Shown one piece after another: positions 48,193 to 56,195 of a stretch of DNA of 64,000 bases (the first letter of the stretch is position 1; every line of letters starts with the position of its first letter). Source of the DNA: Mycetocola spongiae (GTDB taxonomy: Bacteria; Actinomycetota; Actinomycetes; Actinomycetales; Microbacteriaceae). Both the position numbers and the translations under genes were made by a program. The notes below the pieces were generated by a model. It saw only the letters and a program-made list of their open reading frames with translations. It was not told where the DNA came from and made no database searches. The stretch spans positions 1,488,001 through 1,552,000 of the forward strand of contig NZ_CP080203.1 in the NCBI RefSeq assembly GCF_020424085.1, given 5' to 3'.

Positions 48193-49044
48193 CTAGCTAT
48201 CGTCCGAGTCATCCCCGCCGCCCGTGGAGGACTTGCCACCCGAGCGAGGCGGGGTGCCGCCCGTGGTCTTGGAGCCACCACCCGTGGAGGAGGAGCCCGC
48301 GGGGGTTTTAGCCTTCGGCGGCTTAATCAGGCTCGCGCCCTTGCCCGCAACCTGGACCAGGACGTTCATGCGTCGGAGAATATCCGTGCACTGTGCATAG
48401 GCGTTCTGTACTCCGGTCAGGATGGCGTTTGCCTGATCCGCGAAGGCGACCGCGCTGGCGATCATGTCCAGGATCTGGCTTGTCCACTGAAAACACTTCG
48501 CTACCAGAACGGAGACCTCGCCGCCGATCACGGCCCAGCCCACGATGGGAACACCCGCCTCGGCCATGAGCCGCATCAGGGTGCGGGCGAGGTAGTCGAG
48601 TACCGACAGGATGAAGTCGCCCGCCGCGGTACAAAAATTCACCAGTTCGGCGCACAGCATCGAGGCGTTCCGGCACTGCTGGGTGAGCGGGGGGAGGAGT
48701 TCCCCAATGGTCCGCTGCGTTTCCCGGAAATCATTGGCCGCGTCGCCCTGCCAGTCCTCCCCCACATCGGAGAGCACCTGATAGACGTTTGACTCCACCA
48801 TTTCCAGCGCGTCACCGGCGCGGTTCCAGGCGGTGGACGAACGGTCGAAGGCCTGCCAATCGCCCATAAATGGCTTCAGAACCCACTCGTTCAGCGGGCT
48901 GAAGTTCAATAAAATTTGGGCGATGCTATCCGCCAGACCAAAGATATTGCCGGCCTGGGAGATAAGACGCTTATCGAGGGCCTCCTGGGACACCTCGGGT
49001 GCGGAGAGTACGGCGTGCACATCGCCGGCTGGGCTAAAACTCAT
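48193..49044 (-). CDS. WXG100-like large candidate substrate
   Basis: The 283-residue protein resembles a long WXG-type protein: helical start, then EDWQGDAANDFRETQ (WxG turn at about 102-104) followed by another helix. Two moderately hydrophobic stretches lie at about 150-200, and a Ser/Gly/Thr-rich tail ends in acidic residues. It is probably exported by or associated with the EccC machine. AGAGGAA precedes the ATG. Confidence 0.65.
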   Translation of the reverse strand: MSFSPAGDVHAVLSAPEVSQEALDKRLISQAGNIFGLADSIAQILLNFSPLNEWVLKPFMGDWQAFDRSSTAWNRAGDALEMVESNVYQVLSDVGEDWQGDAANDFRETQRTIGELLPPLTQQCRNASMLCAELVNFCTAAGDFILSVLDYLARTLMRLMAEAGVPIVGWAVIGGEVSVLVAKCFQWTSQILDMIASAVAFADQANAILTGVQNAYAQCTDILRRMNVLVQVAGKGASLIKPPKAKTPAGSSSTGGGSKTTGGTPPRSGGKSSTGGGDDSDDS

Positions 49045-49046
49045 GC

Positions 49047-50069
49047 TCAGTTCCTCTGATTCTTTCCATAGGCCGCAAAGACCTGCGAACTAAAATTGAG
49101 ATTGACATTCAGACCTGCCGTGAAGTGGGTATCAACGTCTACCTGATCAAATCCGATGACGTTGGACTCCGGGAGGGTCACGACGATCGGCTCGCGGTGC
49201 TCCCAGAGCGCAAGCAGCTCCTCCGGGGAGCGACCCAGGGGGTCGTTTGCCACGATGGAGTTCCAGTCGATCTGGGCGCCCTCGGGGAACCGTTCCTCGG
49301 GGTCGGGGAGGCCGGGGATGTCTGTGTCTTTATCGTCCTCGTCCTCGTTGTCTTCGCCGTCGTCTTCGCCGTCTTCGTCTTCGTCGCCGTCTTCGTCTTC
49401 GTCGCCGTCTTCGTCTTCGTCGCCGTCTTCGTCGCCGTCGTCTTCGCCGTCTTCGTCGCCGTCGTCTTCGCCGTCTTCGTCTTCGTTCTCGTCCTCGTCG
49501 CCGTCCTCGTTCTCGTCGCCGTCCTCCGAGCCGATATCGTCCTTATCCTCGGGGTCGATGCAGTTCTCGGGTACGGTCGGCACCGCAATATCCGGAATAT
49601 CGAGGTCCTCGGTCAGCCCGGGGGCAGGGGGCGCGGCCTCAAACTCCGGCAGGCCCGATACCGGGGCCCCGCCGCCAAAACCGCCGCCACCGCCGCCACC
49701 AAAACCGCCGCCGCCGGTCCCACTACCGGACCCGGCCGGGCTGCAGGTCTCTGCAATTTCCTTACATATGTCGTCACACTTCTGTTCGACGCTGTCTTCG
49801 TATTCCTTCAGCTCGCGCTTAAATTCCGTGATCTCTCGGCGGCTCGTGGCGAACATGTCGTGTAGCGCATCAAAATTGTCCATGATCGCATTGCGGCAGG
49901 CCAGGTGCGGCTGGATAAAACCCGCGGTAAACAACCCGAAGCTTCCCTCAAGCACGCAGTGCCGGTTCAGATATTGATTCACCGCCATAAACTGCTCGGA
50001 GATTTCGCCCTGAAAATTGGCCGAATCATCCAGTACATCTGATGTCACAGAAAACGTCGTTGCACTCAT
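49047..50069 (-). CDS. Candidate type VII substrate with acidic repeat
   Basis: The 340-residue protein has an N-terminal helical region of about 125 residues containing several cysteines (RHCV, LACRN, QKCDDICKEIAETC), a Gly-rich linker, and a run of about 70 Asp/Glu/Gly/Asn residues built from short repeats. A C-terminal globular part follows (DIPGLPDPEERF...). It overlaps the upstream WXG-like gene by four bases. There is no signal peptide, so export through the type VII machine is inferred. The acidic repeat may bind cations. Confidence 0.6.
   Translation of the reverse strand: MSATTFSVTSDVLDDSANFQGEISEQFMAVNQYLNRHCVLEGSFGLFTAGFIQPHLACRNAIMDNFDALHDMFATSRREITEFKRELKEYEDSVEQKCDDICKEIAETCSPAGSGSGTGGGGFGGGGGGGFGGGAPVSGLPEFEAAPPAPGLTEDLDIPDIAVPTVPENCIDPEDKDDIGSEDGDENEDGDEDENEDEDGEDDGDEDGEDDGDEDGDEDEDGDEDEDGDEDEDGEDDGEDNEDEDDKDTDIPGLPDPEERFPEGAQIDWNSIVANDPLGRSPEELLALWEHREPIVVTLPESNVIGFDQVDVDTHFTAGLNVNLNFSSQVFAAYGKNQRN
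49321..49530 (-). repeat. Trinucleotide-based acidic repeat in coding sequence
   Basis: CTTCGTCTTCGTCGCCGT-type units repeat about every 9 or 18 bases and encode Asp/Glu/Gly tracts. Unit sizes are multiples of three, so copy changes would alter length without frameshift. Confidence 0.85.
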
Positions 50070-51481
50070 GAACGGTCCTCCTTCTTCTTTCGACTTCCGG
50101 CACGCGAGGCGAGTGCCGCGGGGCCGCGCTCCGCGGCCTCCTCAAACTTCGGGGCGAGATAGCCGCCGCCACCGGATTTGCTGTTTTTCTTCTCGGCGGG
50201 GGCGCCACCCTGGCCGCCCATCATGCCGCCCGGGCGGGCGCCACCGGAGGAGGAGCCGCCGCTGCCCGCCGCGCCCCCCGCCTTTCCGGCCGCGGCACCC
50301 GCGGAACTCGAACCGGCCATGCCACCCGCGCCGGCACCGCCCGCACCGGCCCCGCCGGGGCCACCCGCGAGCCCGGCCCCGCCGGCACCCGCGCCGCCCA
50401 GGAGGCCACCGGCACCCGCGATCAGGCCGCCACCGGCGAGCTTGCTGCCCGCCGCCAGCCCGGCGGCCCCCATCACGCCGCCGCGCAGGCCACCCGCGAG
50501 GCCGTCAGCGGAACCCGAACCGCCGATGCCGCTCATCCCGGAGTCCACGCTCGGCCCGCGGCCGGGCTGATAGGATCCGCCACCAAACTCGGGCAGCGAA
50601 CCGCCACCCGGTCGACTCTCGGGCAGCCCGGGCATCAGCCCGCCGCCCGAACCGCCGGGAACACGCCCGCCGGACCACTCGCCGCCGGGGTTATAACCGT
50701 CGCGATCTCCCGAACCGTTGCCGGAACCGTTACCGGAACCCGAGCCGGCCGGCGCGCGACCCGCGCCCGAACCGGCACCGGCACCTGCACCCGCGCCCGC
50801 GCCCGGAACCATTCCCGGCAGCACGGGCGAACCGAGGCTTCCTCCGCCGACTCCGCTGCCGGAACCCCAACCGCCGCCGGGGCCGCCGCCGAGTTTCCCC
50901 GGGCCGGGGAAATTGGGGCCGACCGCAGCGGGGCCCGGGAAGTCCAGGTCGGGGAGCGGCTTAATCGCTGCGCGCTTGGGCAGTTCGTTGGCACGGGCGC
51001 GAATCTGATTATCGATCCGATCTAGTGCCTCCTGCGCGGCCTTTGCCCGCTCACCCGCGAGATGAGCTCCCACAACAGAAAGTCCGGTCTCGGTGATCGG
51101 CCCCAGCGCGGGGATCACAATCGTCGCGCCCTCGGCGAGCGAGCGCAGCCAGCTCTGGGGTACCTCGGCACTCGGCAGCGATTTTAGCGCCCCCGCCGCC
51201 ATCGCGGCGCGCTCCGCATCATCGCGTTTAATTCTCTTCCTGGCGATATCGCTCATCTGCTCCAGCGCATAGAGCTTTTGCCGCAGCTTCGGGATCGCGA
51301 TTTCCCGGGCCTGATCGGCGGCCTCGCCGGTCCAGCCCGCGAGTAGTTCGGTGCTGATGCGCTCCAGGTCGGTGCGTGCCTTTTCCAGCGCGTTTTCGAG
51401 CTGGGTCAGATTGGGCGCGGTCCAGGCCGTGCCGTGGGCGTATTCGGCGAGGATTCCCTCGGCGGAACTCCGCGAAACCAT
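50066..51481 (-). CDS. PPE/WXG-like protein with Gly-rich tail
   Basis: The 471-residue protein starts with a helical hairpin containing LAGWTGEAADQAREIAIP (WxG near residue 49), extends helically to about 180, then becomes a long Gly/Ala/Pro-rich tail to about 430 with a basic C-terminus. This is the general layout of PPE or LXG-like type VII substrates, although no YxxxD/E signal is evident. The start codon shares one base with the stop of the first mycosin gene. Confidence 0.65.
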   Translation of the reverse strand: MVSRSSAEGILAEYAHGTAWTAPNLTQLENALEKARTDLERISTELLAGWTGEAADQAREIAIPKLRQKLYALEQMSDIARKRIKRDDAERAAMAAGALKSLPSAEVPQSWLRSLAEGATIVIPALGPITETGLSVVGAHLAGERAKAAQEALDRIDNQIRARANELPKRAAIKPLPDLDFPGPAAVGPNFPGPGKLGGGPGGGWGSGSGVGGGSLGSPVLPGMVPGAGAGAGAGAGSGAGRAPAGSGSGNGSGNGSGDRDGYNPGGEWSGGRVPGGSGGGLMPGLPESRPGGGSLPEFGGGSYQPGRGPSVDSGMSGIGGSGSADGLAGGLRGGVMGAAGLAAGSKLAGGGLIAGAGGLLGGAGAGGAGLAGGPGGAGAGGAGAGGMAGSSSAGAAAGKAGGAAGSGGSSSGGARPGGMMGGQGGAPAEKKNSKSGGGGYLAPKFEEAAERGPAALASRAGSRKKKEDRS

Positions 51482-53079
51482 TAGTGTCCTCCCTGTTCGG
51501 GGTTGTTATGGGGAAAGGTGTTGTCCGTCTCGGGTGGCAACGGCCGGGGGGCGGACGCGGCCGGGGGTGGGCCCTGCGGCGGACGTCCCGGTAGCGGCGG
51601 CTCCCCCGAAACGTGGGGCGGCAACGGGTTTTGCTGATAGCCGCCCTGCTGCGGCATCTGCTGATACGGTGCCGTGACCGGCGCGAGCGAGCCAGCGGCC
51701 CGGCGGCGCGAACGCGCACGCAGGATCAACACCAAAGCCACCACAATCCCCGCCAGCACAACCACGCCCAGGGCAATACCCATCAGCACAAACGGGGCAG
51801 CCAGGTTTTCGCCGCCATTATTTTCCTCGGGCTCGGCACTGGGCAGGATCCCCGCATCGGCATCCCTGACCGCCTGCACGTCCGCGGGCGACGGAATATC
51901 CGCCCATTTACAGCGCTCCAGGCCGTCCCCCGAGTGCACATCAAAAAGACCGCCCTCGCAGCGGGGATCCTCCGCACTGGTCACAAACAGCGGATTCTCA
52001 TCCGGATAAGACAACGGATCCGAATCCAACATCATCCGCAACGACATCACACCATAGCCATAGTCACGATCATGAGAAAGCTCCGCATGGCTCCCGGCAT
52101 CCGTGGTCCGAATCAGCGACTGAATCACCTGAAACATCGACGCCTCCGGATGCGCCTGTTTCGTCAACGCCAAGGCTCCGGCAACCAACGGCGTCGCCAA
52201 AGACGTCCCCTCACCAATCTCCGGGTCCCAACTCAACTGACTCGTGGTCAACAACCCCACACCCGGAGCCACCACCGCCATATTCCGCAGCGGGGTCGGC
52301 GTCCAGCCCTGCTTTTCCCCAATAATCTCGGCATCCGAATCCACCGCACCCACAGCCACAGAGCCATTGGCCGCAGCCGGATAACGTCCCACATCTGGGG
52401 GAGTCTGGGGATTCAAGGTGCCCGCAACCACAGCAATGCCCTTATTAAAGGCTCTCGCCAGCACCTCCCGAGTACTTCCAAGACCGTCCAGTTGAGAGAT
52501 AGAGATCGCATCGGCACCGTCATCCACCGCACGTCGTAGCGCACTGGATAGGGCTATTTCCTGTTCCCCCGTTTTTTCGTTATCCACAAAACAACGTTCA
52601 TATCCTTGCGGCTCATCCGGACCAGTGGCATAAAACACGATTTCAGCATCCGGAACAATACCCACCGTGCCCTGACCACCATCCGCGGCCACACCGCTGC
52701 CCACCAGCATCGCAACCACGGACGTGCCATGACTCGCCATTTTCGGATCGGTGGTATCCGCCGGATACGGCGAACCCGTCTTCGGATCAACACACACACT
52801 CGCACCGATACGAATATTCGCCCCCGCCAGCTCGGGAGCAGAAAGATTAATCCCGGTATCCACCACCGCGATCTTCATCCCCCGGCCAGTCAGCCCACGC
52901 TCGCGCGCGGCATCAATGCCCAGCGCATCCAAATACCATAGACCCGCCTCACGCTCCTGCGCCGAGGGCACACCCCGCGGCACCGCCTGCACCGGCACCG
53001 CCACGGACAGCGCACCCAGCATCGCCGCGGCACCCGCCGCGATCACACCACGACGCACAGCAACCCCCATACCCAACAT
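51481..53079 (-). CDS. mycP: Mycosin-like subtilisin protease (copy 1)
   Basis: The 532-residue membrane-anchored S8 serine protease has a signal peptide (about 1-32), catalytic D74 (VVDTGINL), H117 (SHGTS) and S293 (EGTSLATP), a C-terminal membrane helix (about 430-455), and a Pro/Gln-rich cytoplasmic tail. Mycosins stabilise ESX machines and process some substrates. It is nearly identical over long stretches to the mycosin at 53468-55228 but differs in a central block of about 60 residues around 165-220. Its codon use looks more A/T-rich than that of its neighbours. Confidence 0.88.
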   Translation of the reverse strand: MLGMGVAVRRGVIAAGAAAMLGALSVAVPVQAVPRGVPSAQEREAGLWYLDALGIDAARERGLTGRGMKIAVVDTGINLSAPELAGANIRIGASVCVDPKTGSPYPADTTDPKMASHGTSVVAMLVGSGVAADGGQGTVGIVPDAEIVFYATGPDEPQGYERCFVDNEKTGEQEIALSSALRRAVDDGADAISISQLDGLGSTREVLARAFNKGIAVVAGTLNPQTPPDVGRYPAAANGSVAVGAVDSDAEIIGEKQGWTPTPLRNMAVVAPGVGLLTTSQLSWDPEIGEGTSLATPLVAGALALTKQAHPEASMFQVIQSLIRTTDAGSHAELSHDRDYGYGVMSLRMMLDSDPLSYPDENPLFVTSAEDPRCEGGLFDVHSGDGLERCKWADIPSPADVQAVRDADAGILPSAEPEENNGGENLAAPFVLMGIALGVVVLAGIVVALVLILRARSRRRAAGSLAPVTAPYQQMPQQGGYQQNPLPPHVSGEPPLPGRPPQGPPPAASAPRPLPPETDNTFPHNNPEQGGH

Positions 53080-53471
53080 CAGAACGTCCGTTTCGGCTCA
53101 TCGGAACCCACACCGGAGGCGGCCGGGGCCTGCGCCACCGGCTGGGCCTGCGGCAGGTCAACATCCTCAAAATTGGCCAGGAGCGAGTTCAGGTGCTCAA
53201 GATTGGATTCATCGGCAACCTGAAGCTGGTTGATCGTGGCCTCGGCGGCGGTCGAGAACTCCGCAAGTTCGCGCGTGGCCTTTTCGACTTCTGTCGCAAG
53301 AAAGTCCAGGGTTCCTTCCATCGAATCTCGATAAACCTGAGCAGTCCCTACACGAACACCGTAGTGCTGGCGAATCTCGCCCGTGGAGGGGATCACCTCG
53401 GCGACCTGGGCGGTTTTGCGGGCGAGTGCGCGCGATTCGTCCCGGTAGCCGATCTTTTTCTTGGCAGTCAC
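53079..53471 (-). CDS. Small helical type VII-associated protein
   Basis: The 130-residue protein is helical, with IGYRDESRALARKTAQVAE followed by a helical hairpin (about 50-105) and a Pro/Ala-rich end. It resembles EspC-like or other ESX-associated small proteins in size and context but has no WxG motif. It lies between the two mycosin copies: GTG 53471 overlaps the stop of the upstream mycosin by four bases and its stop overlaps the start of the next by one. Confidence 0.65.
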   Translation of the reverse strand: MTAKKKIGYRDESRALARKTAQVAEVIPSTGEIRQHYGVRVGTAQVYRDSMEGTLDFLATEVEKATRELAEFSTAAEATINQLQVADESNLEHLNSLLANFEDVDLPQAQPVAQAPAASGVGSDEPKRTF

Positions 53472-55228
53472 TGGTGCTCTCCTTGGATAGGGGGTTGTTG
53501 AGGGGTGAAATCTTGGGGGTTCGCGGGCGGGCGGGGACCCGGCGCGGCCGGTGGTCCCGCCGCGACCCAGGGCGGATAGCCCGGGCCGGGCGCACCCGCG
53601 GGTGGATAACCCGGCGGCGGCACGGCGGGCGGGGCGGCGGGCCGATCCGCGGGCGGATAGCCTCCCGCGGGTGGCTGCGCGCGGGCCGCGGACGGCGGCT
53701 GGTGAGCGGCGCCCGGTTGCGCGGACGCGGGTATTCCGGGCACGGGTGCCGGCGGATACGATGCCGCGACCGGCGCGGCGGCCCGGCGGCGCGAACGCGC
53801 ACGCAGGATCAACACCAGCGCCACCACAATCCCCGCCAGCACAACCACGCCCGGGGCAATACCCATCAGCACAAACGGGGCAGCCACATCTTCGCCGCCG
53901 TTATTTTCCTCGGGCTCGGCACTGGGCACGATCCCTGCATCGGCATCCCTAACCGCCTGCACATCCGCCGGCGACGGAATATCCGCCCATACGCAACGTT
54001 CCAGGCCGTCCCCCGAGTGCACATCAAAGAGCCCGCCCTCACAACGGGGATCCTCCGCACTGGTCACAAACAGCGGGTTTTCGTCCGGATAGGACAGCGG
54101 ATCCGAATCCAACATCGTCCGTAACGACATCACACCATAGCCATAATCACGATCATGAGAAAGCTCCGCATGGCTCCCGGCATCGGTGGTCCGAATCAGC
54201 GACTGAATCACCTGAAACATCGACGCCTCCGGATGCGCCTGCTTCGTCAACGCCAAAGCCCCCGCCACCAACGGCGTCGCCAAAGACGTCCCCTCACCAA
54301 TCTCCGGATCCCAACTCAACTGACTCGTGGTCAATAACCCCACACCCGGAGCCATCACAGCCATATTCCGCAACGGGGTCGGGGTCAAGCCTGTCTTTTT
54401 TCCAATAATCTCGGCATCGGAATCCACCGCCCCCACAGCCACCGAACCATTCGCCGCTGCGGGGAATCTCCCTGCATCGGGCGGAGTCTGAGGATTCATT
54501 GTCCCGGCAACCACGGCAATACCCTTTACCGCGGCTCTCGCCAGCACTTCCTTAGTATTGCTATGTCCATCACCCTGTGACACTGAAATCACATCGGCCC
54601 CATCATCCACAGCCTGACGAATCGCATTCATCATCGACGGCTCGCGAACATCGTTCTTGGCATCATCCACAAAACAACGCTCATATCCCTGCGGCTCGCC
54701 CGGTCCAGTGGCATAAAACACGATCTCCGCATCCGGAACAATACCCACCGTGCCCTGACCACCATCCGCGGCCACACCACTACCCACCAACATCGCCACC
54801 ACAGACGTGCCATGACTCGCCATATTCGGGTCCGTGGTATCCGCCGGATACGGCGAACCCGTCTTCGGATCAACACACACACTCGCACCAATACGAATAT
54901 TCGCACCCGCCAGCTCCGGAGCAGAAAGATTAATTGCGGTATCCACCACCGCGATCTTCATCCCCTGACCGGTTAGACCTCGTTCGCGCGCGGCATCAAT
55001 ACCCAACGCATCCAAATACCACAGCCCCGCCTCACGCTCCTGCGCCGAGGGCACACCCCGCGGCACCGCCTGCACCGGCACCTCCACGGCCAGCGCCCCC
55101 AGCATCACCGCGGCGAGCGCTCCGGCGCGCACGGGCAGCCCGGCCCCGCGGCGAGCGCCCGGGTCGCCAGCCGTCCCCGCGACACTGCGGGTACGGGCGC
55201 GGAAACCGCGCGATAAGACGTTAAACAC
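53468..55228 (-). CDS. mycP: Mycosin-like subtilisin protease (copy 2, DTA variant)
   Basis: The 586-residue paralogue of the mycosin at 51481 keeps catalytic D96, H139 and S315, but the residue after the DT pair is Ala (VVDTAINL) rather than the usual Gly. The long N-terminus is basic before a hydrophobic signal segment (about 35-54); the C-terminal membrane helix is followed by a Pro-rich tail with PPAGGYPPAD-type repeats. GTG 55228 follows GAAGGA. It is probably active, with altered catalytic-loop geometry. Confidence 0.87.
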   Translation of the reverse strand: MFNVLSRGFRARTRSVAGTAGDPGARRGAGLPVRAGALAAVMLGALAVEVPVQAVPRGVPSAQEREAGLWYLDALGIDAARERGLTGQGMKIAVVDTAINLSAPELAGANIRIGASVCVDPKTGSPYPADTTDPNMASHGTSVVAMLVGSGVAADGGQGTVGIVPDAEIVFYATGPGEPQGYERCFVDDAKNDVREPSMMNAIRQAVDDGADVISVSQGDGHSNTKEVLARAAVKGIAVVAGTMNPQTPPDAGRFPAAANGSVAVGAVDSDAEIIGKKTGLTPTPLRNMAVMAPGVGLLTTSQLSWDPEIGEGTSLATPLVAGALALTKQAHPEASMFQVIQSLIRTTDAGSHAELSHDRDYGYGVMSLRTMLDSDPLSYPDENPLFVTSAEDPRCEGGLFDVHSGDGLERCVWADIPSPADVQAVRDADAGIVPSAEPEENNGGEDVAAPFVLMGIAPGVVVLAGIVVALVLILRARSRRRAAAPVAASYPPAPVPGIPASAQPGAAHQPPSAARAQPPAGGYPPADRPAAPPAVPPPGYPPAGAPGPGYPPWVAAGPPAAPGPRPPANPQDFTPQQPPIQGEHQ

Positions 55229-55284
55229 TGGGGTCCTTCACCTGAAATTGGGCACACGCAGTGCACCCTCAAAACCTGGGAGGC

Positions 55285-55318
55285 CGGGTATCCGCGATCA
55301 TAGGATCGCGGATACCCG
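55285..55318 (-). terminator. Hairpin between WXG100 genes and the rest of the operon
   Basis: CGGGTATCCGCGATC and its perfect complement (15 bp) form a stem with an ATAG loop; GTTTTG follows 10-15 bases on. It lies between the WXG100 gene (stop 55330) and mycosin copy 2 and likely lowers expression of downstream genes. Confidence 0.75.
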
Positions 55319-55329
55319 ACCGGTTACCG

Positions 55330-55623
55330 TTAGAGCGCGAAGCGTCCGGCGGCGTTCTTATCGGTCTGGGTATATCCCTGAGCGATCTGCTCGGTGCTGG
55401 TGGAGATACGCTCCAGCAGCTCCTGCATCTGCGAAAGCGACGCGTTCCAGCGGCGCTGTGCCTCGTCATAGGCGTTCTGTGCCTCACCGCTCCACGATGA
55501 GCGCAGGCGACCGATCTCGGATTCGAGACCATCGAGCTCGGCACGAATATTACGGGCACCGCCACGGATCTCCTGCGAGAGTGCGCTTACCTGTGCGGAC
55601 TGAACCGACATTGACTGCATCAT
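55330..55623 (-). CDS. WXG100 (ESAT-6-like) protein
   Basis: The 97-residue protein is a canonical helix-turn-helix WXG100: LRSSWSGEAQNAYDEAQRRW, with W-S-G near residues 43-45. It also has the type VII secretion motif YxxxD in GYTQTDKN near the C-terminus. It probably dimerises with the next WXG100 protein and is exported by EccC. GGAG lies before the ATG. Confidence 0.92.
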   Translation of the reverse strand: MMQSMSVQSAQVSALSQEIRGGARNIRAELDGLESEIGRLRSSWSGEAQNAYDEAQRRWNASLSQMQELLERISTSTEQIAQGYTQTDKNAAGRFAL

Positions 55624-55661
55624 AAAATGACTCCTTAGTTGTGGTGATCGGACCCGTGCGC

Positions 55662-55979
55662 CTAGGCGCCGGACATCATCGCGCCGAGGCCGGAAATGGC
55701 CTGCTGGTGATCCTGCTCGCTGCGAGCCTGATCGCGCTCGGTTCCGGCCAGGGCGTCCTCCAGGGTGATCAGCACGTCGTTAAGCTTGCGTGCCTCCTCG
55801 TCCCAGCGGTTCATCATGCCGGTGAATGCGGTGGCCGCCCCACCGGTCCAGAAACCACGGAGCTGTTCAATCTCGCCCCGCACCTTCTTCACGTGCTGGT
55901 CGATGCCGGCCTTGGTCGTGTTGACTGCCTGCGCACCGCGGCGCAGGGCTCCTTCTTCTGCGGAGATGACGTTTGCCAA
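55662..55979 (-). CDS. WXG100 (CFP-10/ESAT-6-like) protein
   Basis: The 105-residue protein has the WXG turn in LRGFWTGGAATAFTG, with flanking helices. No YxxxD/E is present, so it may rely on its partner at 55330 for export. I chose TTG 55979, because AAAGGAGG lies at ideal spacing; extension to an upstream ATG would add unlike, His/Lys-rich residues. It is the first gene of the minus-strand operon. Confidence 0.88.
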   Translation of the reverse strand: MANVISAEEGALRRGAQAVNTTKAGIDQHVKKVRGEIEQLRGFWTGGAATAFTGMMNRWDEEARKLNDVLITLEDALAGTERDQARSEQDHQQAISGLGAMMSGA

Positions 55980-56195
55980 CTCTGCCTCCTTTGCTAGTTT
56001 TTTCCGTGGATGGCCGTGGCCTGAGCAGAATTGCCCCGTCGATGCGTCGCGTGATGCGTCACTTAGCCCCATAAAACGAACAAACCATCGCGCGTAAACC
56101 TATTCTCTAAGTGGCACGTTGACGAGGCCCCTGTCACCGAAAGAACGTTGTCGTTTCGCACAGGCCTCTCCGCAAGCTCATCAAGGGGGACCCAC
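55980..56195. promoter_or_regulatory. Divergent control region of the type VII operons
   Basis: This 216-bp gap drives two divergent operons. GATGCGTC is repeated directly at 56041-56048 and 56053-56060 and could be an operator. TTGACG at 56119-56124 is a possible plus-strand -35 with no good -10; TTTACG and TTTATG with a 17-base spacer are a weak minus-strand candidate. Confidence 0.45.
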
